A stretch of DNA of 64,000 bases from Roseateles chitinivorans (GTDB taxonomy: Bacteria; Pseudomonadota; Gammaproteobacteria; Burkholderiales; Burkholderiaceae_C): positions 62,001-126,000 of the forward strand of contig NZ_PEOG01000005.1 in NCBI RefSeq assembly GCF_002761755.1. The letters are read 5' to 3'. How positions within the stretch are numbered: the stretch's first letter is position 1; every line of letters begins with the position of its first letter. The notes under the pieces were generated by a model. The model did no database searches, had not been told where the DNA came from, and saw only the letters and a list, made by a program, of their open reading frames with translations. This document shows positions 63,565 to 64,000 of the stretch, piece after piece. Both the position numbers and the translations under genes were made by a program.

Positions 63565-64000
63565 ATGAACTGGTTGTCCCTCGATGCCTTCCTGACGCGC
63601 ATCCGGCCTTACCGCGAAGCGCTGGCGCTGGCGCTCGACATGGTGGCGGTGGCGCTGGCCTGGCAGGCGACCTATCTGTTCCGGTTGGGCTTCGAGCGCT
63701 GGTTCGAAGCCAGGCCCGGCTACGACCACTGGGTGATGCTGGGCATCGTCGCGCTGTACGGGGTGCTGCTGCGGCTGTTCCACGTGCCCAAGGGCATGTG
63801 GCGCTTCAGCGGTTTCGGCGAGATCAAGCGGCTGGCAGCGGTGTGCATCGCCGCAGGCCTGATCGCCGCGGTGGCGGTCCTGATGGCGCAGCTGACGAAG
63901 GTGCCGCGGGCGGTGCTGGCGCTGCATCCGGTGTTCACGCTGATGGCGCTGGCGACGATGCGCATGGGCTACCGGATGCTCTACGAGCACATGCGCAGTC
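63565..64000 (+). CDS. nucleoside-diphosphate-sugar 4,6-dehydratase, WbpM/PglF type (N-terminal part)
   Basis: Starts at ATG 63565 (MNWLSLDAFLTRIRPYREAL) and runs off the window; 145 codons are visible. Four membrane helices (LALDMVAVALAWQATYLF, VMLGIVALYGVLLRLF, LAAVCIAAGLIAAVAVLM, VFTLMALATM) and WRFSGFGEIKRL are typical of the membrane half of FlaA1/WbpM/PglF proteins. The Rossmann dehydratase domain would follow outside. It would supply the 4-keto-6-deoxy UDP sugar for the aminotransferase at 61731. Confidence 0.85.
   Translation, partial: MNWLSLDAFLTRIRPYREALALALDMVAVALAWQATYLFRLGFERWFEARPGYDHWVMLGIVALYGVLLRLFHVPKGMWRFSGFGEIKRLAAVCIAAGLIAAVAVLMAQLTKVPRAVLALHPVFTLMALATMRMGYRMLYEHMRS

Overview
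The window is about 64 kb of very GC-rich (roughly 70% by eye), gene-dense bacterial chromosome. Gene content and order point to a betaproteobacterium of the order Burkholderiales, probably the Roseateles/Mitsuaria/Leptothrix side of it (inference). The markers are a ctaC-ctaD-ctaG-ctaE-SURF1-ctaA-ctaB-SCO aa3 oxidase block, pyrR-pyrB-pyrC' in one operon, Bug and DUF4148 proteins, and rpoH under a CIRCE element. I saw no tRNA, rRNA, insertion sequence, prophage or CRISPR array. Both ends cut a gene.

Layout. 1-4012: tail of an alpha/beta hydrolase, then a CHASE3 histidine kinase, a NarL-type regulator and a receiver protein with a degenerate GGDEF domain. 4034-12004: photolyase, yqgE-ruvX-pyrR-pyrB-pyrC'-acyltransferase as a tightly overlapping operon, a PRPP-synthetase-like gene, and gpmA. 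12211-21488: porin-like and PstS-like exported proteins, a chemoreceptor, rhodanese, grxC, secB, gpsA, a Bug binding protein, trmL, comF and a degenerate BioC-like methyltransferase. 21779-31354: the complete aa3-type cytochrome c oxidase locus with its haem A and copper-assembly genes. 31452-35290: rpoH (CIRCE upstream) and a large MASE1/CHASE/PAS histidine kinase.

35477-42734 is the most interesting regulatory block. Three transcription units surround a cysteine-poor FNR/CRP-family regulator. They encode a DUF2892 protein, a beta-CASP RNA hydrolase, a zinc alcohol dehydrogenase, five universal stress proteins and a 32-residue membrane peptide. Each unit is preceded by an FNR-like palindrome 21-22 bp ahead of a -10 hexamer, so the block looks like a local low-oxygen or redox-stress regulon.

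42766-52528 is mainly housekeeping: ychF, a UbiH-like monooxygenase, dsbC, DUF3429, an M61 peptidase, a DUF3108 protein, a crotonase, a DUF4148 protein and lysS. 52581-64000 is a surface polysaccharide locus. It starts with WbpB/WbpD/WbpE-like enzymes for a 2,3-diacetamido uronic acid, followed by a second acyltransferase/aminotransferase pair, a Wzx-like flippase, two glycosyltransferases, a methyltransferase, a third DegT aminotransferase, an initiating sugar-phosphate transferase and the start of a WbpM/PglF-like dehydratase.

A recurring pattern is a -10 hexamer ending exactly 8 nt before the ATG in at least four genes, which suggests leaderless transcripts.
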